Positions 25,676 to 37,266 of a stretch of DNA of 64,000 bases are shown in pieces. Below the pieces are notes generated by a model. That model was not told the origin of the DNA. It saw nothing but the letters and a program-made list of their open reading frames with translations, and ran no database searches. Position 1 is the stretch's first letter; every line of letters begins with the position of its first letter. This DNA comes from Myxocyprinus asiaticus (lineage: Eukaryota > Chordata > Actinopteri > Cypriniformes > Catostomidae): the NCBI RefSeq assembly GCF_019703515.2, contig NC_059382.1, positions 11,605,001-11,669,000 on the forward strand, read 5' to 3'. Made by a program: the position numbers and the translations under genes.

Positions 25676-27292
25676 CAGTTGAAGTCAGAAGTTTACATAC
25701 ACTTAGGTTGAAGTCATTAAAACTCATTTAACCACTCCACAGATTTAATTAGCAAACTCTAGTTTTGGCAAGTCGTTTAGGACATCAACTTTGTGCATGA
25801 CGATTAATTTTTCCAACAATTGTTTACAGACAGATTGTTTCACTTTTAATTGACTATCACAATTCCAGTGGGTCAGAAATTTACATACACCAAGTTAACT
25901 GTGCCATCAAGCAGCTTGGAAAATTCCAGAAAATGATGTCAAGCCTTAAGACAATTAGCTTCTGATAGGAGGTGTACTGAATCAGAGGTGTACCTGTAGA
26001 TGTATTTTAAGGCCTACCTTCAAACTCAGTGGTTCTTTGCTTGACATCATGGGAAAATCAAAAGAAATTAGCCAAGACCTCAGAAAAAAGATCTGTGGAC
26101 CTCCACAAGTCTGGTTCATCCTTGGGAGCAATTTCCAAATGCCTGAAGTTACCACGTTGATCTGTACAAACAATAGTACGCAAGTATAAACACCATGGGA
26201 CCACTCAGCCTTCATACCGCTCAGGAAAGCGACCATTCTGTCTCCTAGAGATGAATGTAGTTTGGTGCAAAAAGTGCAAATCCATCACAGAACAACAGCA
26301 AAGGACCTTGTGAATATGGAGGAAACAGGTAGACCAGTATCTATATCCAAAGTAAAACGAGTCCTATATCGACATAACCTGAAAGGCTGCTCAGCAAGGA
26401 AGAAGCCACTACTCCAAAACTGCCATAAAAAATCCAGACTACAATTTGCAAGAGCATGGGGACAAAGATCTTACTTTTTGGAGAAATGTCTTCTGGTCTG
26501 ATGAAACAAAAATGGAACTGTTTGGCCATAATGACCATCGTTATGTTTGGAGGAAAGAACACCATCGAAGAACACCATCCCAACCGTGAAGCATGGGGAT
26601 AGCAGCATCATGTTGTGGGGGTGCTTTGCTGCAGGAGGGACTGGTGCACTTCATAAAATAGATGGCATCATGAGGAAGGAAAATTATGTGGATATATTGA
26701 AGCAATATCTCAAGACATCAGCCAGGAAGTTAAAGCTCGGTCGCAAATGGGTCTTCCAAATGGACAATGACCACAAGCATACCTCCAAAGTTGTGGCAAA
26801 ATGGCTTAAGGACCATAAAGTCAAGGTATTGGAGTGGCCATCACAAAGCCCTGACCTCAATCTGATAGAAAATTTATGGGCAGAACTGAAAAAGTGTGCG
26901 AGCAAGGAGGCCTAAAAACCTGACTCAGTTACACCAGTTCTGTTTGGAGGAATGGGCCAAAATTCCAGCAACTTACTGTGAAAAGCTTGTGAAAGACTAC
27001 CCAAAATGTTTGACCCAAGTTAAATAATGTAAAGGCAATGCTACCAAATACTAACAAAGTGTATGTAAACTTCTGACCAACTGGGAATGTGATTATGAAT
27101 GTGAAATAAAAGCTGAAATAAATCATTCTCTCTACTATTATTTTGACATTTTACATTCTTAAAGTAGTGATCCCAACTGACCTAAGACAGGGAATGTTTT
27201 CTACGATTAAATGTCAGGAATTGTACAAAACTGAGTTGTATTGGCTGTAAATGTATTTGGCTAAGGTGTATGTAAACTTATGACTTCAACTG
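25676..27292 (+). mobile_element. Sleeping Beauty-type (Tdr1-like) transposon
   Basis: It starts cagttgaagtcagaagttta after a TA and ends with the inverted copy before a TA (27293-27294); length is 1617 bp. Both ends keep the two direct repeats that define the IR/DR architecture: an outer one at the tip and an inner one about 190 bases in (gggtcagaaatttacataca near 25870, and tgtatgtaaacttctgacca near 27060). The ends therefore look better kept than the transposase inside. Confidence 0.95.
26049..27054 (+). pseudogene. Broken Sleeping Beauty-type transposase
   Basis: A Tc1/mariner transposase with paired-type DNA binding and a DDE core. The start codon of MGKSKEISQDLRKK lies at 26049. All three catalytic regions are recognisable: [28 protein letters not shown] and [15 protein letters not shown]. 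The frame is broken soon after the N-terminus (GPPQVW replaces the first helix region), again near 26460 before the first aspartate, and in the linker near 26560. A TAA at 27025 cuts the tail short. It cannot make an active enzyme. Confidence 0.9.
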
Positions 27293-28261
27293 TATATGGC
27301 AAAGTATTCCAACACACCTTTGCACTGGTGCTCCAGTGACCTGTCGAGTCTCATTTGCCCTTCAATCTCTAAGCCATTAAGATTCAGAGTCTGGCGCCCC
27401 TCCTTCAGCTGCATGGCCAATGTGGCTGGTTATTGAGAAAAAGGCTGACAGCAGAGGTAATGCAAGATTAAAAAGCTGAAGATGAAAACTGCAACCTTGG
27501 TTGATATTTCATGAGGTGTGTGTTATGTTGTAAATCAAATTGTTTTTTCAGGTTGTGCATTTTTTCCCCTCACTTTTCAAGCCAAACTGCAATTTCTGAC
27601 CTATACCCAAGAGCAAAGACAAGAGTTTGTTCACCGAAATTAAGTTTGACTATAGCGTGTGAGTTTAATGACCCCGGACACAGCGCTAACAAAAGGTAGG
27701 TTGTAACCGTTTACTACCTTAAGCTGAACATACCTGCCATTTGCCATGAAATATGTTCATATGGGTTATTGGCCAGCTCCATCAACCCAGAACCTGAAAT
27801 GACTCCAAACTTCGCTTCTTTTGTCCTTTCCCCAAAATTCTCCAATTTGTTTATCCGCCATAACATTATTCACAACGAAACACTATGCAAAACACCAGCT
27901 GCACAAATGTAGGGGCGACAGAGGTGACGATAATTTAGTATTAAGTACAGTAAACATTTGTTCATCCCCTTGTGGTCTCCCAAAGACATTACGTTGGGCT
28001 ACATTAAACAGAAGGCCAACTGACTGAATAGTAAAGCACATAAAATAAATAGGATGACTTTCTTCTGCAGAAAACAAAAGAAGGATATCTCATATATTCT
28101 CCTCCCTGCTCAGTCAATCTCCACTTTAACTTTCACTTTCACATTCTTCTTCTTATTGTTTTTGTTGATTCACCTTCTTCATGTATATTGCGGGAGAAGA
28201 ATTTCTAGCAAAAAAGGACTCTTTCTCACCCACACCTATCATATCACTTCTGAAGATAATG

Positions 28262-28465
28262 ATTAAAACACTGGAGTCATACAGATTACTTTTATGATGC
28301 CTTTGTGCTCTTTTTGGAGTGTAAACATTTTGGCACCCATTCACTTGCATTGTATGGACCTACAGAGCTAAAATATTCTTCTAAAAATCATAATTTGTGT
28401 TCTGCAGAAGAAAGTCACACATCTGAGATGGCATGAGGATGAGTAAATGATGAGAATTTTCATAT
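28262..28465. mobile_element. TTAA-type MITE, internal fragment
   Basis: It shows the family's inner text (cactggagtcatacagatta, cacttgcattgtatggacct, gatgagtaaatgatgagaat). It lacks both the tggagtt left arm and the gggtgaac terminus. Confidence 0.5.
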
Positions 28466-29416
28466 GCCAATGCACATACTAATGGAAAAGGTTTGTAGAG
28501 CTCCTCTTAAGGTTCTCACTGGTTATGACATAAACCTCAATGGCAGCGGCAGCACCTTTCTTTTTGATCCTTGATTACAACAAGTGACTCCCCACCCTCT
28601 GAGGACATGACATCAGGATGTATCTTTAAAAAGCATTGTTTGAACTTTGGGAGGTTTAGGAGGAACAACTGTCCATCCTGTCATCCCTCTGCTGTGCAAA
28701 GCAAGTGTAATTTACCTTATCTAGCCTATTTCATGTCCGTTTCTTCTCTTCACTCTGTCTATACTTGTGTTGGTACCAAGTATATTGGAGTGTTTTTCCT
28801 CTATTTACACTCAAAACCCATGAATATGTGGGCCAAACTATTTCACTTTTAATTTCACATGCTTAAAAGAAAAGAGAGAGCAATCAATAAAGAAGAGGAA
28901 ATTGCTAGAATCCCGGAAAGTACAAAAGCACCTTCTGAACTGGTGTCAAGGTATAAATGCAAACATATTACACCTTCTCTTGGTTCTAACATCCTCACTT
29001 TCTTGTTTCATAGTTTCCTGACCCAGAAAGTCAGTAGAATTTCTGCTTAAAACTTATAAAACCTACTAAAGCTGCACCAGAAAACGAAAGCTTTAACCGT
29101 GAAACCTATCAGGGAAAGCACAAACAGCTGATGCAATAAAAGAGGAGAGAGTTGCTTGTGGCGAGGATCATGTTCTCAGCATTTCAGCAGTGAAAGCCCC
29201 TGTCAAAGTCTCAAATACTTACAGTAGATAAACTCAATATAATGCTTACTGAAAGACAACAAAACAGCCTCACAAGATGAAGAGTTATCTGGTTTCAAAG
29301 ACAAAACGAGTATCGATTAAAATGCAGAGATGTATCAAATAAAATATTTGGTTTGACTGGAACACCTTTGATCAGCAGAATGTGGTAAACAGAAGCTTGC
29401 ATTTATGGTGTTTGGA

Positions 29417-30156
29417 TAGGCCCGGGCGGTGTGACGTCAATATCCTGCGAAGGTAAATGAGTCAATCAATGTAGACATTCTGGTATATTTTTTATATCAG
29501 GGTCTATTCATGAGCATTTGAAAAAAAAAAACTGAAAACTATGGTCTACCCTGCAAACTGTTTTGCAGATGGGCGATTCCTTTGTGGACAGCTTTGAGTA
29601 TAATAGGAGCGATTTAGTTTTAAACACACTGTAAAGTTCACAAATAAAGTTCTTCTGAATGCAAATGATTGATTATTTTTAGAAACAAAACAATACTTAT
29701 ATACTTTTTAACAACAAATGTTCACTTCTGTACATCTCTGTGACGTGCACTCATGAGAGGGATGACGTAAGCTCGTTGGTACGGTCACGCGTCACGTTTA
29801 TTTGTCGACCGGAGTCGTGTGGATTATTTTGATGCACCCTAAATATGCATTTTGGACCGTCAAAAAATGGAGGACATTCACTTACATTGTTTAGAGGAGG
29901 AGGCCTGAAATGAAATCCTAAAAGTCTTAAATTCTGTTTTGATGAAGAAAGAAACTCAGATACATCTTGGATGGCCTGAGGGTGAGTAAATTATTAGCAA
30001 ATATTCATTTTTGGGTGAACTATTCCAATAAGTCAATAAATTACCGAAAAATAGACATTACTACATTGGTATGTAATATCAAACATTTTGTTTACGTTAA
30101 CGTTATATAAATTACACATAATCTGAAAAACGATTTTGGTCATACCACCACCCCTA
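29417..30156. mobile_element. Probable hAT-like element containing a MITE end
   Basis: The left end taggcccgggcggtgtgac and the right end, read on the other strand, taggggtggtggtatgac are imperfect inverted termini. The 8 bases outside match at 5 positions (tgtttgga and gagttgga). A family MITE end (tttttgggtgaactattcc at about 30009-30027) lies inside, so one element landed in the other. Confidence 0.45.
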
Positions 30157-30293
30157 GAGTTGGAGAAACACAAACTGTACAAGAGATGATGTTTCTTGAG
30201 ACATGCATGAGAAGTGTACAAATCAAGCAGGAGAACATCAGGTATTACAGGTCTACAGTTTGAAAAAAATGGTAAGAATGCAGTGACCCTTAC

Positions 30294-30340
30294 CTCTGTG
30301 TGACTCTCCCCATCATCTCCCTTTGCACTGATGAAGGGCA
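30294..30340 (-). CDS. b3glct: Exon 2 of the b3glct-like gene
   Basis: A 47-base exon with a strong minus-strand acceptor (gtttggtttcctctccag) and donor gtaagg. Its first two bases complete the codon left by exon 1, giving VPFISAKGDDGESHTE. This finishes the signal peptide: the hydrophobic core continues through VPFIS and a small-residue cleavage site lies at about ISA/KG. The fit of phase and of signal peptide across a 23.8 kb intron is the best evidence that these exons belong to one gene. The name is inferred from gene order and not from a catalytic motif. Confidence 0.6.
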
Positions 30341-30457
30341 CTGGAGAGGAAACCAAACAGAAAACGTCAGGCAGTTACAAACAGAGCACAACAATGAGGG
30401 CTTTGTCATGAAGCCATTTAAGAAGCTGACAGAATTATGAGCCAAACATATGTACTG

Positions 30458-31197
30458 GGGCCGGTTGCATAAACATAGCCATTGACTTTGCCTAACAATT
30501 AGTCTAACTAGCTAAAGACACCATAGAAAGCCTGTGGCATAAAACAATCTCACAGTTGTCTTTAGTACGACAGTCTAATTCGCATTGCATCGTGGGAAAA
30601 GTAATACAGTCAACAACTTAAAAAAAAACGTCCGACAATGGGCACTCAACCAAAGTCTTTCTAGCTGGCTTAACAGTTTCTCTTCGCTGAAAATATATGA
30701 AGAAATATTTAGAAGAATGCAATGCTTCAGAATGAACAAATTTAGTGATTTTAACCCACAGAATAAAAAAAACTTAAGGAATTTTGTTACCATCGTATAA
30801 GTCAAAGTCTTCTACAAAGTCTCAACTGAAGCCCTCGCTGGCTCAGCTGATAGTTATTTTCCATGGCAATACAGAATGTAAACAAAAGTTAGCCTACGGG
30901 TATGCTGTCTTTCATTTTGGTCTTAAATTAGACCAATCGAAGTGTGAGAAGGAGGATGTGGCCGGACCGTAATGGTGCACGGCCAGCGCTGAATCAGATG
31001 ATCAGCAGGAGAGAGAGAGATAAAGGGGAGCCGGAGGCGCCAGTTCGAGAGAGACACATGCAGCCGCGTTGCATGCGTGTCTGTGTTTGTTTTAAGATTC
31101 GGTTTTGACATTAAACATACGTTTACTGTTCAGCTGGTTCCTGCCTCCTCTTTGCCCATCCTAAAACTATTACATTAAGTTTTATGCAACCGGCCCC
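30458..31197. mobile_element. DNA transposon with GGGGCCGGTTGCAT ends
   Basis: The perfect inverted termini ggggccggttgcataaa (left) and tttatgcaaccggcccc (right) enclose 740 bp. No clear target duplication is seen. The right-hand interior (about 30957-31173) has another character, with CpG and a ctggttcctgcctcctcttt stretch ending attaca, which resembles the end of an LTR. That part may be a later insertion. Confidence 0.65.
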
Positions 31198-32915
31198 TAG
31201 TCTAAAGCCTATAGTCTCACATAGCCTTTGACTAGACAGCATAAGCTCTGGTCCTAATTGTAGCCGATTCTGGTGACCAACCACAATTAATTTTGTTTTT
31301 ACATGCCGTTTAGGGGTGGGTTTATCCAAACAGTTTATTTAAGATTTTTTAAGTGTCTTAAACAAGTGATTTTTCAAAAATCTTATGCCACTAACCTGGC
31401 AAACTTGGTCAAATCCATTGATCATTTAATCTTCAAAAGCGCTCATTGTATCAATCTACCTTGAAAACACCACTTTGATTTCAAACTGATTGATAAAACC
31501 CCCTGTGTGCTCTTACTCCAGAAGGTTGTGTAAAAAAAGAGTTTGCCAGGTCGAGGAAGTGCTTTCCAGTTTTGTGTGCAATATGCATCATGCAGTCAAT
31601 GAACGGACTGAGGCAAAGACTAAAAAAATCTATGCTTTCATGTAAACATCAGGTGTTGCTCCTTTAAAATCATGAAGGGGGAGTTAAAGGCTGTCTAATT
31701 AGAGGAGAATCTTTACCCCTTTAATCTGTGCCAACTGTTAGGGACTTCTGTCTGCATCACAAGCATTTTGCAAAGTTTTTCATTAGAGCATGAAGAGCTT
31801 CGCTCAAATTACACTGCCATTGATCCCAAGGAGAGAGTTGCTTTGCAAAGAGCCTCTAAATCGATACCATGCATCAAAAGTGGTTACAGGGATGACTTTT
31901 CATAGTAGTGAAATCGTTGGGAGCAAGTTTTGACTTCTGAGAATAAGGCAGGTTTCTGGTCATTAAACTGTCCTTGGCTCAGTTTGTAATTGCTTCTTTT
32001 AGTTGTCTGCTTCTCTGGTGACATGATCAGAGTCAGGCTATGAAGGTGTACTTTAAAACTCCAGATTAACTCATAAAAGGTTAAAAGGCATCTGGTTCAA
32101 TTCACTTCACAGGGGCATGCACAACCGGTGTAATGTTCTTTGATTTATCAAAGTCTTTACTGCAGCTGTGGTTTGTACCTTTGGGCCAATAGTTGTGTGA
32201 ATTTTATATTGCTTCTTTATCACTGGCCCTGTATGCTTGTAAATAAATTATTTATGGAGTCCAGTTTTCTGCAAAAAAATAAAAAAATAAAAAAAAGGAG
32301 GCCTCCCGTGAAAGTTCGTATTATGAGCTCAGAAAAATTTCATATAAACATACACATTTTGCCAACATCTAAAAGTAATAAACAAATCTATCTTTAGTTT
32401 CTTTGCCTAATGTTTTGCTCAATAAATTAAACATGCATAACAGAATGACCTCTGTGGCTCCGTTGCAAATATCTGCTTCCTGCCTAAGTGAAAATGCCTT
32501 TAAATTCATTAATATGGACTGTGATGTCAGCTACACTCTAACACTTTTAAAAAAATATATCTGGTAAACATAACCTTAAAGGAAAATGAAAATGAAATCT
32601 AGACTAGCAACATTAAAATTCAAAGCTAGCTTAGAAATGAATAAACAGAGCAATATCACAAATGAGGGGAATTGAAAGGTCTTGTGTAAATGTAACATGG
32701 TTATGGGAGCTCATTAGTTGCAAACGGTGCACGTGGCTCTTAGGCCCTAATTAGTCATATGGGCACTAAAATAACGCTGCTGGAAATGACTGACATAAAT
32801 AGAAATGTATTTAGTTGTACATTTGCGCATACTGTATGTGGTTGATCTATCAGTAATAGACCCACATATCAAAGCTGATAAATCACCTGTATTTATGTAT
32901 TTAATTAATAGTATA

Positions 32916-33172
32916 CACTACCAGTCAAAAGTCTAGAGTCTGGACACACTACTGAATTTGTTTGTCATGATCTTAAAATTTTTTTAATTTAAATAAAGGC
33001 TTATGCTTGCCTATATAGATGAAGTTGGACTGGATTTCAGTATCGAATTGGACTATACATAATTTGAATTCTTCCATTGGTTTTTATAATTATGATGACT
33101 TTACAATTCTAAAATGTGAAAAATCATAATGATAAAGAATGAGTAGGTATATTCAATCTGTTGACTAGTGTG
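32916..33172. mobile_element. Short Tc1/mariner-type MITE
   Basis: It starts cactaccagtcaaaagtct after a TA (32914-32915) and ends ttgactagtgtg before a TA, an imperfect inverted copy. The termini are of the Tc1 group common in fish. At 257 bp it has no transposase. Its right tip overlaps the target duplication of the hAT-like element that follows. Confidence 0.65.
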
Positions 33173-33268
33173 TATATCAGGGGCGGTTCTTGGGGGGGGA
33201 TAGAACACCTCCGATGTTTTAGTGCTGCAGGTGGAGTTTTCAGATGGCCCCTTACAAGCACTGGTCAC

Positions 33269-33942
33269 TAGCTACGTTTCCAACGGCGTTTTTTTATGCG
33301 CATTTTGGGATATTGCATAAAAACTACTGGATGGAAACACCAAGGTACGAATAAATCTCCAAAATGCACATTAAAAAAACAATTATATGCTCGCTTGGTG
33401 AATATATTTTTTTATTCGATAAGAAGAAATGCGCATAAACTGATGATGGAAACACATTTACCGAATATACTCCTATTGAATTTGTTAGGAATAAAAGATG
33501 CATATCAAAAAGGTCATGTGACTGAACTCGTTCATTACTGGACTAATCAGCAGGCCAATCATCACATCTGAAATGTTGCTCTGTCATCCTGAAATAATGG
33601 TGTCTAGAAAATCCAAAGCCTACAAAGAGTTTGCAGAGCAAATAAATAGAAAACAAACTTGAACTGTACGGAACAGAAGGTTTATTGACACATTTGGAGT
33701 GTGACGCGCTGTCACTTCCAAACATGAGACAAAAGTTATTTACAGTGGTTTGTCTGCGTGCTTTAAACCGCCAGTATTATATTAATAAAACACTCACAGT
33801 GGCCACAGTTTCTCCTGAAGTGACGATTTCATCCTTTTGAACACACTTGGATGGAAACGTGGCTTTATTCGCACATTGTTTTTGCAATATGGTTTTTCGC
33901 ATAAATTAAATTTGCAACTTGGATGGAAATAGCCATAGCTAC
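33269..33942. mobile_element. Palindrome-ended MITE inside the hAT-like element
   Basis: The left end is tagctacgtttcca. The right end, on the other strand, is tagctatggctatttcca, so the tips match apart from a few extra bases. Subterminal ggatggaaac blocks are also inverted copies of each other. The limits are approximate. Confidence 0.5.
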
Positions 33943-35010
33943 TGAAAGCCCATCGGAGCATTTTTAGGCATAATTCTCCAGCTATAACAAGCGTTGACCA
34001 TTTAAGTTGTAAGATATAGTCATATATTCTTTAATCCAATTGTGCTGATGATATCATTGTAAAATTGTCGGCTCCAGAGAGCGTGGGTAGGAAAAAATGA
34101 ATGTCAAACAAATAACGAGTCAAGAACTAACTTCTGGAGATAAGGTAGAAGTTTCAGCTTTAGTTTCACATCTTTAGACGTTCCAGCTCCAGTTCAGCTT
34201 AAATGTGTATAAGTGCTGGTGTTAATGTAAGTTAAGTTACTTTTATAGTGCAATTTCCCACGTCATTATCACGAAACCGATCTGGATCTTCTGCCTTATT
34301 GAACGTTTGGTACAGGCTCAAGAATAAAAATCAAATGAGCAACTCACTGGGAGAGAGAGAAAACAAAGCTGCAGTGTTGATCCTGCTTCTCTTGCATTTC
34401 TAAATAGTTTAGAGGGAAGATAACTTACTCTTTATAAACACCATTTATCAATCAAATACTTAATGCATGGCATACCAATCACAAGGGAGAGGCACACATG
34501 TGCTCAATAACGGAGAATTGAGCTTAATTTAGCAACCACATTCTCTAATAAGAGGCACACACCAAGCATGCTCAATACGGAATGCGCATAGACACTAACA
34601 GACATAATGATAAAAAACAACACATTAAAGCCATCGCATATAATTACGAAGCACGCAACCTTTTTAAACTCATAGTAACTGAGATACATTTAAAAATTCA
34701 CTTGTTACACTGGACCATTTAAAATGAACTAGTGAATTAAAAAATGTGCTTAAACATTCTAAAAAGAATCTTAAAAGAAAATGGTGACCATTTACAAGAT
34801 CTGTACATGCTGATTATAGCCTACAGCTATAAGAACTAAAATCTTGATATAGGTTTTTACCCAAGAATTGTACTACATTAGTCATTCTAAAGAAAAGCAT
34901 GGCAACATGGCTTAAAGTTTGTGGGTAAAATCAGAATGTTAGGGTTTACTGAAACGTATGTCATGAGCCTGTTTGTTTATTATACAGTTGAAGTCAGAAG
35001 TTTACATACA

Positions 35011-35480
35011 AATCAAATCACTTTTATTGTCACATAGCCATAAACACAAGTGCAATGGTGTGTGAAATTCTTGGGTGCAGTTCCGATCAACATAGCAGTC
35101 GTGACAGTGATGAGACATATACCAATTTACAATAATCATCAAATTAACACAGCACAATTTAAAGTCTAATATACACATAATTACACACAACAATATACAA
35201 ATAATAACATACACTGTACAGTATACAATACACACAATATAGATACACATTATTCAATAAAAAAAAAGTATATATGGTAGTATATATAGAATGTACAGTA
35301 TTGTACTGTATTGACATTCAGGCTGTCGGTTGATAGTAAGTTGTTAAGAGAGAATATAATATGATAATAATATAATTTATGACAGTCCGGTGTGAGATAT
35401 AAGAGTATGAGTTCAAAAGTCTGATTGCTTGGGGGAAGAAGCTATCATGGAGTCGGCTGGTGCGGGTCCTGATGCTGCGA
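35011..35480 (-). mobile_element. 5'-truncated Rex1 LINE fragment
   Basis: It is near-identical to the 3' part of the Rex1 copy at 40588-43071, including tgcagttccgatcaacatag and cattcaggctgtcggttgat. Its 3' end is the aatcaaatca tail on the left. It interrupts the tip of the Sleeping Beauty-type element; the transposon reads tttacata(ca) before and cactttagcc after, with a short ataca duplication. An internal gap of about 50 bases separates it from the other copy near 35410. Confidence 0.9.
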
Positions 35481-35675
35481 TACACTTTAGCCATATACAT
35501 TTAAACTCAGTTTTTCACAATTCCTGTAGAAAACATTCCCTGTCTTAGGTCAGTTAGGATCACTACTTTATTTTAAGAACGTGAAATGTCAGAATAATAG
35601 AAGAGAGAATTATTTATTTCTGCTTTTATTTCTTTCATCACATTCACACTGGGTCAGAAGTTTACATACACTTTG

Positions 35676-37266
35676 TTAGTATTTGGTTGCATTGCCATTA
35701 ATTTGCTTAAAGGTGCTATATGTAAGATTGACAACAAGCATCTGAAATGGGTACTGCAGTCCAAATTCAAAATACTGGAGAGTTGTCTGCCCCGCCCCAG
35801 ACTCTAAGCTCATGCGGGTTGCCAAAATGAGGACACGCAACAGGAAAATTTGCCAACTCAGCATTCGTTTTAAAGGATTTCTGGGCTTTAAGCTGTCTCC
35901 ATCTTTCAAAGGCATCTCCAATATTTATACTTGTTATGCTACACCTCTGGTCATGGTGGATTTTAGACTGATGGTGAGGCTTTTTAGGTCGAGTGGAATC
36001 TGTTATCTCTAATCCAGTTCGTTTGCTGGCTTCCATGGCTGTAGCACGCAGTGTTGTTTGCCTGCAAACTTGTTCAAATCTGGCAACCCGGTGGTGTCGA
36101 AATGCTATTGGTGAGTGGGTGGGATCACACAGGCCAAAACATAAACAGAAATTATGTCCGGAATGGAAACTTTAAAATAGAATATACTGGCTGTTGCATT
36201 GTTATCGGAGAAGCCAGTATTTCAACTTAGACTGTTTCCTAATTCTCTAATGACATATTATGGTCATTTTACAATTTAGTACAGTACAAATATTACATAT
36301 AGCCCCTTTAACTTGGATCAAACATTTTGGGTAGCCTTCCACAAGCTTCTCATAACAAGTTGCTGGAATTTTGGCCCATTCCTCCAGACAGAACTGGTCA
36401 GGGTTCAGGTTTGAAGGCCTCCTTGCTCGCACATGCTTTTTCAGTTCTGCCCATACATTTTCATAACGGATTGAGGTCAGGGCTTTGTAATGGCCACACC
36501 TATACCTTGACTTTGTTGTACTTAAGCCATTTTGCCGCAACTTTGGAGGTATGCTTGGGGTCACTGTCCATTTGGAAGACCCATTTGTGACAGAGCTTTA
36601 ACTTCCCGGCTGATGTCTTGAGATTTTGCTTCAATATATCCACATAATTTTCTGAAGTGCACCAGTCCCTCCTGCATCAAAGCACCCCCACAACATGCTG
36701 CTGCCACCCCCATGTTTCACGGTTGGGATGGTGTTCTCCGGCTTGCAAGCCTAACCCTTTTTCCCCCAAACATAACGATGGTCATTATGGCCAAACAGTT
36801 AAATTTTTGTTTCATCAGACCAGAGGAAATTTCTCCAAAAGATCTTCGTCCCCATGTGCACTTGCAAACTGTAGTCTGGCTTTTTTATGGCGGTTTTGGA
36901 GCAGTGGCTTCTTCCTTGCTGAGCAGCCTTTCAGTTTATGTTGATATAGGACTCGTTTTACTTTGGATATAGATACTTGTCTACCTGTTTCCTCCTGCAT
37001 ATTCACAGTTCCTTCGCTGTTGTTCTGGGATTGATTTGCACTTTTCACACCAAACTACGTTCATCTCTAGGAGAGAGAATGCGTCTCCTTCCTGAGCGGA
37101 ATGATGGCTCTGTGGTCCCATGGTGTTTATACTTGTGTACTATTGTTTGTACAGATGAAAGTGGTACCTTCAGACATTTGGAAATTGCTCCCAAGGATAA
37201 ACCAGACTTGTGGAGGTCCACAATGTTTATTCTGAGGCCTTGGCTGATTTCTTTAGATTTTCCCAT
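35676..37266 (-). pseudogene. Broken Sleeping Beauty-type transposase, interrupted
   Basis: The start MGKSKEISQGLR lies at 37266. The DNA-binding region is readable to SGRRRILSPRDERSLV, then the frame shifts into a piece with KRVLYQHKLKGCSARKKPLL. The first catalytic block and the middle are damaged. The C-terminal piece keeps KKHVRARRPSNL and EEWAKIPATCYEKLVEGYPK. The 597-bp TTAA element separates the last ten or so codons (stop at 35676-35678) from the rest. It cannot be functional. Confidence 0.9.
35711..36307. mobile_element. 597-bp element with perfect TTAA target duplication
   Basis: The ends are aggtgctatatgtaa and, inverted, aggggctatatgtaa, flanked by TTAA at 35707-35710 and 36308-36311. 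Removing it and one TTAA restores continuous transposase sequence (tttgcttaacttggatcaaa), which proves a precise insertion. The termini differ from those of the common MITE of this window. No transposase is present; TTAA targets are typical of piggyBac-type enzymes, which is inference here. Confidence 0.85.

Noticed and set aside
30957..31173. Possible solo LTR inside the GGGGCCGG-ended element
   Set aside because: The end resembles an LTR (attaaa signal, ending attaca), but no convincing start or flanking duplication was found.
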